64,000 bases of DNA from Coriaria nepalensis (lineage: Eukaryota > Streptophyta > Magnoliopsida > Cucurbitales > Coriariaceae), in assembly GCA_027186245.1 (NCBI GenBank), contig CP114482.1:22649209-22713208 (forward strand), in the 5' to 3' direction. The position numbers were made by a program, and so were the translations under genes. Below the pieces are notes generated by a model that saw only the letters and a list, made by a program, of their open reading frames with translations, had not been told where the DNA came from and ran no database searches. This document shows, piece by piece, positions 53,641-64,000 of this stretch (positions are counted from its first letter, which is position 1; each line of letters starts with the position of its first letter).

Positions 53641-55314
53641 TGCATAGTTGCCATCAATAGATCAATTGCAAGTTATGCATGAAAGTCGCGTTTTAAATGC
53701 AAAAGGAGAATTGGTTCGAAGTGCGTTCAAACAATTTAATCATTGAAAGACTGAGTCATATGCTTTTTAATGCTAAAATTATGCATTGTTGTCTTCAATA
53801 GATTAATTACAAGTTACGTAAGATAATAATGTTTGAAGGGCAAAAATAGAATTCGTTCGAATTAATTTAGAATGATTTAATGACTAGAAGAGACTCAATG
53901 ACAAGACTTTAAGGCTAAACAAATGCATTGTTGCCTTCAATAGATCACTGCAAGTTACGCACGAAAGTCATGTTTAAAGGATGAATTTCGTTTGAAGTGA
54001 TTTAGAATGATTTACTGACTAAAAGAGACGCAAAAATATGACTTTAAGGCTAAAAAAATGCATAGTTGCCATCAATAGATCAATTACAGGTTATGCATGA
54101 AAGTCGCGTTCTAAATGCAAAAAGAGAATTGATTCGAAGTGCGTTCAAACAATTTAATGATTGAAAAGACTGAGTGATATGCTTTTTAATGCTAAAATTA
54201 TGCATTATTGTCTTCAATACATTAATTACAAGTTATGTAAGAAAATAATGTTTGAAGGGCGAAAATAGAATACGTTCGAATTAATTTAGAATGATTTAAT
54301 GACTAGAAGAGACTCAATGACATGACTTTAAGGCTAAACAAATGCATTATTGCCTTCAATAGATCACTGCAAGTTACGCACGAAAGTCATGTTTAAAGGA
54401 TGAATTTCGTTCGAAGTGATTTAGAATGATTTACTGACTAAAAGAGACGCAAAAATATGACTTTAAGGCTAAAAAAATGCATAGTTGCCATCAATAGATC
54501 AATTACAGGTTATGCATGAAAGTCGCGTTCTAAATGCAAAAAGAGAATTGATTCGAAGTGCGTTCAAACAATTTAATGATTGAAAAGACTGAGTGATATG
54601 CTTTTTAATGCTAAAATTATGCATTGTTGTCTTCAATACATTAATTACAAGTTATGTAAGAAAATAATGTTAGAAGGGCAAAAATAGAATTCGTTCGAAT
54701 TAATTTAGAATGATTTAATGACTAGAAGAGACTCAATGACATGACTTTAAGGCTAAACTAATGCATTCTTGCCTATAATAGATAACCTGTAAGTTATGCA
54801 CGAAAGTCATGTTCGAATGCCGAACTTCATACGAAGTGATTTAGAATTATTTACTGACTAAAAGGGACGCAAAAATATGACTTCAATGCTAAAAAATGCA
54901 TGGTGCCATCAATAGATCAATTGCAAGTTATGCACGAAAGTCGCGTTCTAAACGCAAAAAGAGAATTGGTTCGAAGTGCCTTCAAACAATTTAATGATTG
55001 AAAAGACTGAGTCATTTGCTTTTTAACTCTAAAATAATGCATTGTTGTCTTCAATAGATTAATTACAAGTTCTGTAAGAAAATAATGTTTGAAGGGCAAA
55101 AATAGGATTCGTTCGAATTAATTTAGAATGATTTAATGACTAGAAGAGACTCAATGACATGACTTTAAGGCTAAACTAATGCATTGTTGCCTTCAATAGA
55201 TCAACTGCAAGTTACGCATGAAAGTCATGTTTAAAGGCCGAATTTCGTTCGAAGTGATTTAGAATGATTTACTGACTAAAAGAGACGAAAAAATATGACT
55301 TCAACGCTAAAAAA
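53641..55314 (+). repeat. 4-trimer HOR, copy 1 (1674 bp)
   Basis: Trimers at 53641, 54059, 54478 and 54897. Markers are GATAATAATG and ATTGAAAGACTG in the first, AAGGATGAATTTCG with GATCACTGCAAG, AATTACAGGTTATG in the second and third, GAATACGTTCG (54268), AATGTTAGAAGGG (54666), CGAACTTCATACG (about 54822) and CTAAACGC (54949). The fourth trimer holds a 60-codon open frame on the minus strand that I regard as meaningless. Confidence 0.9.
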
Positions 55315-56989
55315 TGCATGGTGCCATCAATAGATCAATTGCAAGTTATGCACGAAAGTCGCGTTCTAAATACAAAAAGAGAATTGGTTCGAAGTGCCTT
55401 CAAACAATTTAATGATTGAAAAGACTGAGTCATTTGCTTTTTAACTCTAAAATAATGCATTGTTGTCTTCAATAGATTAATTACAAGTTATGTATGAAAA
55501 TAATGTTTGAAGGGCAAAAATAGAATTCGTTCGAATTAATTTAGAATCATTTAATGACTAGAAGAGACTCAATGACATGACTTTAAGGCTAAACTAATGC
55601 ATTGTTGCCTTCAATAGATCAACTGCAAGTTACGCACGAAAGTCATGTTTAAAGGATGAATTTCGTTTGAAGTGATTTAGAATGATTTACTGACTAAAAG
55701 AGACGCAAAAATATGACTTTAAGGCTAAAAAAATGCATAGTTGCCATCAATAGATCAATTACAGGTTATGCATGAAAGTCGCGTTCTAAATGCAAAAAGA
55801 GAATTGATTCGAAGTGCGTTCAAACAATTTAATGATTGAAAAGACTGAGTGATATGCTTTTTAATGCTAAAATTATGCATTATTGTCTTCAATACATTAA
55901 TTACAAGTTATGTAAGAAAATAATGTTTGAAGGGCGAAAATAGAATACGTTCGAATTAATTTAGAATGATTTAATGACTAGAAGAGACTCAATGACATGA
56001 CTTTAAGGCTAAACAAATGCATTATTGCCTTCAATAGATCACTGCAAGTTACGCACGAAAGTCATGTTTAAAGGATGAATTTCGTTCGAAGTGATTTAGA
56101 ATGATTTACTGACTAAAAGAGACGCAAAAATATGACTTTAAGGCTAAAAAAATGCATAGTTGCCATCAATAGATCAATTACAGGTTATGCATGAAAGTCG
56201 CGTTCTAAATGCAAAAAGAGAATTGATTCGAAGTGCGTTCAAACAATTTAATGATTGAAAAGACTAAGTGATATGCTTTTTAATGCTAAAATTATGCATT
56301 GTTGTCTTCAATACATTAATTACAAGTTATGTAAGAAAATAATGTTAGAAGGGCAAAAATAGAATTCGTTCGAATTAATTTAGAATGATTTAATGACTAG
56401 AAGAGACTCAATGACATGACTTTAAGGCTAAACTAATGCATTCTTGCCTATAATAGATAACCTGTAAGTTATGCACGAAAGTCATGTTCGAATGCCGAAC
56501 ATCATACGAAGTGATTTAGAATTATTTACTGACTAAAAGGGACGCAAAAATATGACTTCAATGCTAAAAAATGCATGGTGCCATCAATAGATCAATTGCA
56601 AGTTATGCACGAAAGTCGCGTTCTAAACGCAAAAAGAGAATTGGTTCGAAGTGCCTTCAAACAATTTAATGATTGAAAAGACTGAGTCATTTGCTTTTTA
56701 ACTCTAAAATAATGCATTGTTGTCTTCAATAGATTAATTACAAGTTATGTAAGAAAATAATGTTTGAAGGGCAAAAATAGAATTCGTTCGAATTACTTTA
56801 GCATGATTTAATGACTAGAAGAGACTCAATGACATGACTTTAAGGCTAAACAAATGCATTGTTGCCTTCAATAGATCGACTGCAAGTTACGCACGAAAGT
56901 CATGTTTAAAGGCCGAATTTCGTTCGAAGTGATTTAGAATGATTTACTGACTAAAAGATATGCAAAAATATGACTTTAAGGCTAAAAAA
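55315..56989 (+). repeat. 4-trimer HOR, copy 2, with hybrid first trimer (1675 bp)
   Basis: From 55655 onward this matches 53980-55314 at offset 1675 (GAATACGTTCG at 55943, AATGTTAGAAG at 56341). Its first trimer (55315-55733) is a hybrid. The 5' part shares CTAAATACAAAAAGAG, TGTATGAAAAT and TTAGAATCATTT with the trimer at 59081. The last 80 bp (AAGGATGAATTTCGTTTG) match the end of trimers 53641 and 59500. The junction lies between about 55622 and 55655, and one trimer is missing relative to the order at 59081-59917. Confidence 0.88.
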
Positions 56990-59499
56990 TGCATAGTTGC
57001 CATCAATAGATCAATTACAGGTTATGCGTGAAAGTCGCGTTCTAAATGCAAAAAGAGAATTGATTCGAAGTGCCTTCAAACAATTTAATGATTGAAAAGA
57101 CAGAGTCATATGCTTTTTAACGCTAAAATAATACATTGTTGTCTTCAATAGGTTAATTACAAGTTATGTAAGAAAATAATGTTTGAAGGGCAAAAATAGA
57201 ATTCGGTCGAATTAATTTAGAATGATTTAATGACTAGAAGAGACTGAATGACATGACTTTAAGCCTTAACAAATGCATTGTGGCCTTCAATAGATCAACT
57301 GCAAGTTACGCATGAAAGTCATGTTTAAAGGCCGAATTTCGTTCGAAGTGATTTAGAATGATTTACTGACTAAAAGAGACGAAAAAATATGACTTCAACG
57401 CTAAAAAATGCATGGTGCCATCAATAGATCAATTGCAAGTTATGCACGAAAGTCGCGTTCTAAATGCAAAAAGAGAATTGGTTCGAAGTGCCTTCAAACA
57501 ATTTAATGATTGAAAAGACTGAGTCATTTGCTTTTTAACTCAAAAATAATGCATTGTTGTCTTCAATAGATTAATTACAAGTTATGTAAGAAAATAATGT
57601 TTGAAGGGCAAAAATAGAATTCGTTCGAATTAATTTAGAATGATTTAATGACTAGAATAGACTGAATGAGATGACTTTAAGCCTTAACAAATGCATTGTG
57701 GCCTTCAATAGATCAACTGCAAGTTACGCACGAAAGTCATGTTTAAAGGCCGAATTTCGTTCGAAGTGATTTAGAATGATTTACTGACTAAAAGAGACGC
57801 AAAAATATGACTTCAACGCTAAAAAATGCATGGTGCCATCAATAGATCAATTGCAAGTTATGCACGAAAGTCGCGTTCTAAATGCAAAAAGAGAATTGAT
57901 TCGAAGTGCCTTCAAACAATTTAATGATTGAAAAGACTGAGTCATTTGCTTTTTAACTAAAAAATAATGCATTGTTGTCTTCAATAGATTAATTACAAGT
58001 TATGTAAGAAAATAATGTTTGAAGGGCAAAAATAGAATTCGTTCGAATTAATTTAGAATGATTTAATGACTAGAATAGACTGAATGAGATGACTTTAAGC
58101 CTTAACAAATGCATTGTGGCCTTCAATAGATCAACTGCAAGTTACGCACGAAAGTCATGTTTAAAGGCCGAATTTCGTTCGAAGTGATTTAGAATGATTT
58201 ACTGACTAAAAGAGACGCAAAAATATGACTTCAACGCTAAAAAATGCATGGTGCCATCAATAGATCAATTGCAAGTTATGCACGAAAGTCGCGTTCTAAA
58301 TACAAAAAGAGAATTGGTTCGAAGTGCCTTCAAACAATTTAATGATTGAAAAGACTGAGTCATTTGCTTTTTAACTCTAAAATAATGCATTGTTGTCTTC
58401 AATAGATTAATTACAAGTTATGTAAGAAAATAATGTTTGAAGGGCAAAAATAGAATTCGTTCGAATTAATTTAGAATGATTTAATGACTAGAAGAGACTC
58501 AATGACATGACTTTAAGGCTAAACTAATGCATTGTTGCCTTCAATAGATCAACTGCAAGTTACGCACGAATGTCATGTTTAAAGGCCGAATTTCGTTCGA
58601 AGTAATTTAGAATGATTTACCGACTAAAAGAGACGCAAAAATATGACTTCAACGCTAAAAAATGCATGGTGCCATCAATAGATCAATTGCAAGTTATGCA
58701 CGAAAGTCGCGTTCTAAATGCAAAAAGAGAATTGGTTCGAAGTGCCTTCAAACAATTTAATGATTGAAAAGACTGAGTCATATGCTTTTTAACTCTAAAA
58801 TAATGCATTGTTGTCTTCAATAGATTAATTACAAGTTATGTAAGAAAATAATGTTTGAAGGGCAAAAATAGAATTCGTTCGAATTAATTTAGAATGATTT
58901 AATGACTAGAATAGACTGAATGAGATGACTTTAAGCCTTAACAAATGCATTGTGGCCTTCAATAGATCAACTGAAAGTTACGCACGAAAGTCATGTTTAA
59001 AGGCCGAATTTCGTTCGAAGTGATTTAGAATGATTTACTGACTAAAAGAGACGCGAAAATATGACTTCAACGCTAAAAAATGCATGGTGCCATCAATAGA
59101 TCAATTGCAAGTTATGCACGAAAGTCGCGTTCTAAATACAAAAAGAGAATTGGTTCGAAGTGCCTTCAAACAATTTAATGATTGAAAAGACTGAGGCATT
59201 TGCTTTTTAACTCTAAAATAATGCATTGTTGTCTTCAATAGATTAATTACAAGTTATGTATGAAAATAATGTTTGAAGGGCAAAAATAGAATTCGTTCGA
59301 ATTAATTTAGAATCATTTAATGACTAGAAGAGACTCAATGACATGACTTTAAGGCTAAACTAATGCATTGTTGCCTTCAATAGATCAACTGCAAGTTACG
59401 CACGAAAGTCATGTTTAAAGGCCGAATTTCGTTCGAAATGATTTAGAATGATTTACTGACTAAAAGAGACGCAAAAATATGACTTTAAGGCTACAAAAA
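56990..59499 (+). repeat. Six trimers with AATGAGATGAC-type B monomers
   Basis: Trimers at 56990, 57409, 57827, 58245, 58663 and 59081. Several B-C junctions carry GAATAGACTGAATGAG, TTTAAGCCTTAAC and GCATTGTGGCC, a subtype also scattered through 38-50 kb. Units 57409 and 57827 are tandem near-duplicates of 418 bp; the second has TTTTTAACTAAAAAATAATG where the first has ACTCAAAAATAATG. A-monomer variants CATTTGC and CTAAATACAAAAAG link this stretch to 55.3 kb and 61.6-63.4 kb. Confidence 0.86.
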
Positions 59500-61174
59500 T
59501 GCATAGTTGCCATCAATAGATCAATTGCAAGTTATGCATGAAAGTCGCGTTTTAAATGCAATAGGAGAATTGGTTCGAAGTGTGTTCAAACAATTTAATC
59601 ATTGAAAGACTGAGTCATATGCTTTTTAATGCTAAAATTATGCATTGTTGTCTTCAATAGATTAATTATAAGTTACGTAAGATAATAATGTTTGAAGGGC
59701 AAAAATAGAATTCGTTCGAATTAATTTAGAATGATTTAATGACTAGAAGAGACTCAATGACAAGACTTTAAGGCTAAACAAATGCATTGTTGCCTTCAAT
59801 AGATCACTGCAAGTTACGCACGAAAGTCATGTTTGAAGGATGAATTTCGTTTGAAGTGATTTAGAATGATTTACTGACTAAAAGAGACGCAAAAATATGA
59901 CTTTAAGGCTAAAAAAATGCATAGTTGCCATCAATAGATCAATTACAGGTTATGCATGAAAGTCGCGTTCTAAATGCAAAAAGAGAATTGATTCGAAGTG
60001 CGTTCAAACAATTTAATGATTGAAAAGACTGAGTGATATGCTTTTTAATGCTAAAATTATGCATTATTGTCTTCAATACATTAATTACAAGTTATGTAAG
60101 AAAATAATGTTTGAAGGGCGAAAATAGAATACGTTCGAATTAATTTAGAATGATTTAATGACTAGAAGAGACTCAATGACATGACTTTAAGGCTAAACAA
60201 ATGCATTATTGCCTTCAATAGATCACTGCAAGTTACGCACGAAAGTCATGTTTAAAGGATGAATTTCGTTCGAAGTGATTTAGAATGATTTACTGACTAA
60301 AAGAGACGCAAAAATATGACTTTAAGGCTAAAAAAATGCTTAGTTGCCATCAATAGATCAATTACAGGTTATGCATGAAAGTCGCGTTCTAAATGCAAAA
60401 AGAGAATTGATTCGAAGTGCGTTCAAACAATTTAATGATTGAAAAGACTGAGTGATATGCTTTTTAATGCTAAAATTATGCATTGTTGTCTTCAATACAT
60501 TAATTACAAGTTATGTAAGAAAATAATGTTAGAAGGGCAAAAATAGAATTCGTTCGAATTAATTTAGAATGATTTAATGACTAGAAGAGACTCAATGACA
60601 TGACTTTAAGGCTAAACTAATGCATTCTTGCCTATAATAGATAACCTGTAAGTTATGCACGAAAGTCATGTTCGAATGCCGAACTTCATACGAAGTGATT
60701 TAGAATTATTTACTGACTAAAAGGGACGCAAAAATATGACTTCAATGCTAAAAAATGCATGGTGCCATCAATAGATCAATTGCAAGTTATGCACGAAAGT
60801 CGCGTTCTAAACGCAAAAAGAGAATTGGTTCGAAGTGCCTTCAAACAATTTAATGATTGAAAAGACTGAGTCATTTGCTTTTTAACTCTAAAATAATGCA
60901 TTGTTGTCTTCAATAGATTAATTACAAGTTATGTAAGAAAATAATGTTTGAAGGGCAAAAATAGAATTCGTTCGAATTAATTTAGCATGATTTAATGACT
61001 AGAAGAGACTCAATGACATGACTTTAAGGCTAAACAAATGCATTGTTGCCTTCAATAGATCGACTGCAAGTTACGCACGAAAGTCATGTTTAAAGGCCGA
61101 ATTTCGTTCGAAGTGATTTAGAATGATTTACTGACTAAAACAGACGCAAAAATATGACTTTAAGGCTAAACAAT
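59500..61174 (+). repeat. 4-trimer HOR, copy 3 (1675 bp)
   Basis: Trimers at 59500, 59918, 60337 and 60756 repeat 53641-55314 at offset 5859 and 55734-56989 at offset 4184. GAATACGTTCG is at 60127 and AATGTTAGAAG at 60525. It keeps the first trimer intact (ATTGAAAGACTG, AGATAATAATG, AAGGATGAATTTCG), which copy 2 has lost. Private changes include GCAATAGGAG near 59560 and GCTTAGTTGCC near 60340. Confidence 0.9.
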
Positions 61175-64000
61175 TGCATAGTTGCCATCAATAGATCAAT
61201 TAAAGGTTATGCATGAAAGTCGCGTTCTAAATGCAAAAAGAGAATTGATTCGAAGTGCGTTCAAACAATTTAATGATTGAAAAGACTGAGTGATATGCTT
61301 TTTAATGCTAAAATTATGCATTGTTGTCTTCAATAGATTAATTACAAGTTATGTAAGAAAATAATGTTTGAAGGGCAAAAATAGAATTCGGTCGAATTAA
61401 TTTAGAATGATTTAATGACTAGAAGAGACTGAATGACATGACTTTAAGCCTTAACAAATGCATTGTGGCCTTCAATAGATCAACTGCAAGTTACGCACGA
61501 AAGTCATGTTTAAAGGCCGAATTTCGTTCGAAGTGATTTAGAATGATTTACTGACTAAAAGAGACGCAAAAATATGACTTTAAGGCCCAAAAAATGCATA
61601 GTTGCCATCCATAGATCAATTACAAGTTATGCACGAAAGTCGCATTCTAAATACAAAAAGAGAATTGGTTCGAAGTGCCTTCAAACAATTTAATGATTGA
61701 AAAGACTGAGTCATTTGCTTTTTAACTCTAAAATAATGCATTGTTGTCTTCAATAGATTAATTACAAGTTATGTAAGAAAATAATGTTTGAAGGGCAAAA
61801 ATAGAAGTCGTTCGAATTAATTTAGAATGATTTAATGACTAGAAGAGACTCAATGACATGACTTTAAGGCTAAACTAATGCATTGTTGCCTTCAATAGAT
61901 CAACTGCAAGTTACGCACGAAAGTCATGTTTAAAGGCCGAATTTCGTTCGAAGTGATTTAGAATGATTTACCGACTAAAAGAGACGCAAAAATATGACTT
62001 CAACGCTAAAAAATGCATGGTGCCATCAATAGATCAATTGCAAGTTATGCACGAAAGTCGCGTTCTAAATGCAAAAAGAGAATTGGTTCGAAGTGCCTTC
62101 AAACAATTTAATGATTGAAAAGACTGAGTCATTTGCTTTTTAACTCTAAAATGATGCATTGTTGTCTTCAATAGATTAATTACAAGTTATGTAAGAAAAT
62201 AATGTTTGAAGGGCAAAAATAGAATTCGTTCGAATTAATTTAGAATGATTTAATGACTAGAATAGACTGAATGAGATGACTTTAAGCCTTAACAAATGCA
62301 TTGTGGCCTTCAATAGATCAACTGCAAGTTACGCACGAAGTCATGTTTAAAGGCCGAATTTCGTTCGAAGTGATTTAGAATGATTTACTGACAAAAAGAG
62401 ACGCAAAAATATGACTTTAAGGCTACAAAAATGCATAGTTGCCATCAATAGATCAATTGCAAGTTATGCATGAAAGTCGCGTTTTAAATGCAAAAGGAGA
62501 ATTGGTTCGAAGTGCGTTCAAACAATTTAATCATTGAAAAGACTGAGTGATATGCTTTTTAATGCTAAAATTATGCATTGTTGTCTTCAATACATTAATT
62601 ACAAGTTATGTAAGAAAATAATGTTTGAAGGGCAAAAATAGAATTCGGTCGAATTAATTTAGAATGATTTAATGACTAGAAGAGACTGAATGACATGACT
62701 TTAAGCCTTAACAAATGCATTGTGGCCTTCTATAGATCAACTGCAAGTTACGCACGAAAGTCATGTTTAAAGGCCGAATTTCGTTCGAAGTGATTTAGAA
62801 TGATTTACTGACTCAAAGAGACGCAAAAATATGACTTTAAGGCCCAAAAAATGCATAGTTGCCATCCATAGATCAATTACAAGTTATGCACGAAAGTCGC
62901 GTTCTAAATACAAAAAGAGAATTGGTTCGAAGTGCCTTCAAACAATTTAATGATTGAAAAGACTGAGTCATTTGCATTTTAACTCTAAAATAATGCATTG
63001 TTGTCTTCAATAGATTAATTACAAGTTATGTAAGAAAATAATGTTTGAAGGGCAAAAATAGAATTCGGTCGAATTAATTTAGAATGATTTAATGACTAGA
63101 AGAGACTGAATGACATGACTTTAAGCCTTAACAAATGCATTGTGGCCTTCTATAGATCAACTGCAAGTTACGCACGAAAGTCATGTTTAAAGGCCGAATT
63201 TCGTTCGAAGTGATTTAGAATGATTTACTGACTCAAAGAGACGCAAAAATATGACTTTAAGGCCCAAAAAATGCATAGTTGCCATCCATAGATCAATTCC
63301 AAGTTATGCACGAAAGTCGCGTTCTAAATACAAAAAGAGAATTGGTTCGAAGTGCCTTCAAACAATTTAATGATTGAAAAGACTGAGTCATTTGCTTTTT
63401 AACTCTAAAATAATGCATTGTTGTCTTCAATAGATTAATTACAAGTTATGTAAGAAAATAATGTTTGAAGGGCAAAAATAGAAGTCGTTCGAATTAATTT
63501 AGAATGATTTAATGACTAGAAGAGACTCAATGACATGACTTTAAGGCTACACTAATGCATTGTTGCCTTCAATAGATCAACTGCAAGTTACGCACGAAAG
63601 TCATGTTTAAAGGCCGAATTTCGTTCGAAGTGATTTAGAATGATTTACTGACAAAAAGAGACGCAAAAATATGACTTTAAGGCTACAAAAATGCATAGTT
63701 GCCATCAATAGATCAATTGCAAGTTATGCATGAAAGTCGCGTTTTAAATGCAAAAGGAGAATTGGTTCGAAGTGCGTTCAAACAATTTAATCATTGAAAA
63801 GACTGAGTGATATGCTTTTTAATGCTAAAATTATGCGTTGTTGTCTTCAATACATTAATTACAAGTTATGTAAGAAAATAATGTTTGAAGGGCAAAAATA
63901 GAATTCGTTCGAATTAATTTAGAATGATTTAATGACTAGAAGAGACTCAATGACATGACTTTAAGGCTAAACTAATGCATTCTTGCCTATAATAGATAAC
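61175..64000 (+). repeat. Terminal trimers with 3- and 4-trimer spacing, cut by window end
   Basis: Trimers at 61175, 61595, 62014, 62432, 62852, 63272 and a partial one at 63692. GAATTCGGTCG occurs at about 61385, 62642 and 63062. GGCCCAAAAAATGC with GCCATCCATAG starts the units at 61595, 62852 and 63272. Units 62852 and 63272 are tandem near-duplicates. GAAGTCGTTCG (61804 and 63481) breaks the usual EcoRI site and dyad. The window ends about 25 bp into a C3-type monomer, so the array continues beyond it. Confidence 0.9.

Larger units (their letters stand above)
1..64000 (+). repeat. Satellite DNA array, 420-bp A-B-C trimer, whole window
   Basis: The window is filled end to end by a tandem repeat of about 420 bp. 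Tracing the A-monomer start (TGCATAGTTGCC or variants) gives 152 complete units from 1 to 63691 and a partial one to 64000. Each unit holds three related monomers in the order A (142 bp), B (142 bp), C (136 bp). All are in one orientation, with no inversion, no inserted mobile element and no unique DNA. GC is about 32% (134/420 counted at 27661-28080). Both strands are dense in stop codons, and the longest open frame I found is 60 codons, created by a single substitution. The role is probably structural (centromeric or pericentromeric heterochromatin), which I infer from size and regularity only. Strand is arbitrary. Confidence 0.98.

Noticed and set aside
54917..55099. 60-codon open frame on the minus strand (TTG start near 55099, stop at 54917)
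   Set aside because: It lies wholly inside satellite monomers. It is open only because TTATGTAAG became TTCTGTAAG here, removing a stop that neighbouring copies have in the same frame. The start is TTG, there is no conserved domain, and sister trimers do not keep the frame.
1..64000. Transposable element, LTR or tandem-array-derived mobile element
   Set aside because: I saw no terminal repeats, target-site duplications, poly-A tails or coding remnants. All local differences are point changes, small indels or whole-trimer gains and losses.
1..64000. Telomeric or subtelomeric repeat
   Set aside because: No runs of TTAGG, TTAGGG, TTTAGGG or similar were seen. TTAGAATGA is simply part of monomers B and C.

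Overview
The whole 64 kb window is one uninterrupted array of AT-rich satellite DNA. I find no gene, RNA gene, transposable element or unique sequence. An array of this length and regularity points to a eukaryotic chromosome, most likely centromeric or pericentromeric heterochromatin. The species cannot be told from the sequence. The 142-bp monomer length is in the size class of several insect satellites, for example in tenebrionid beetles, but that is a length resemblance recalled from the literature, not a sequence match.

The basic unit is a trimer of about 420 bp made of three related monomers in fixed order: A (142 bp), B (142 bp) and C (136 bp). All copies lie in the same orientation. 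I traced the start of each A monomer by eye. There are 152 complete trimers (positions 1 to 63691, mean about 419 bp) and a partial one at the end (63692-64000), so about 458 complete monomers. GC content counted on one trimer (27661-28080) is 134/420, about 32%. The register A-B-C is never broken. Length variation comes only from small indels, so trimers are usually 418-420 bp, with extremes of 409 and 421.

On top of the trimer lies a second, changing layer of higher-order repeats (HORs), which are near-identical multi-trimer blocks. Layout: 1-8388, mosaic with 3- and 5-trimer spacing; 8389-19684, four copies of a 7-trimer block (2929 bp; the second copy has lost one trimer, 2509 bp); 19685-23650, two copies of a 5-trimer block (2090 bp) containing runs of single 418-bp trimers; 23651-26984, diverged patch with weak 3-trimer spacing; 26985-32024, two copies of a 6-trimer block (2520 bp); 32025-39539, diverged patch with 2-trimer blocks; 39540-50680, an 11-trimer block (4614 bp) with nested 4-trimer repeats, in one full, one 10-trimer and one partial copy; 50681-53640, diverged patch; 53641-61174, a 4-trimer block seen three times at offsets of 1675 and 4184 bp; 61175-64000, 3- and 4-trimer spacing.

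At three places two HOR copies differ by exactly one trimer, and a hybrid trimer marks where the exchange fell (about 11519-11571, 47510-47588 and 55622-55655). This is what unequal crossing-over, or an equivalent slippage or deletion event, in register with the 420-bp unit would leave. The most interesting sequence-level signal is a short dyad, AATTCG-NN-CGAATT, in the B monomer. It overlaps a partial match to the 5' half of the CENP-B box. No protein-coding or defence-type system is present.
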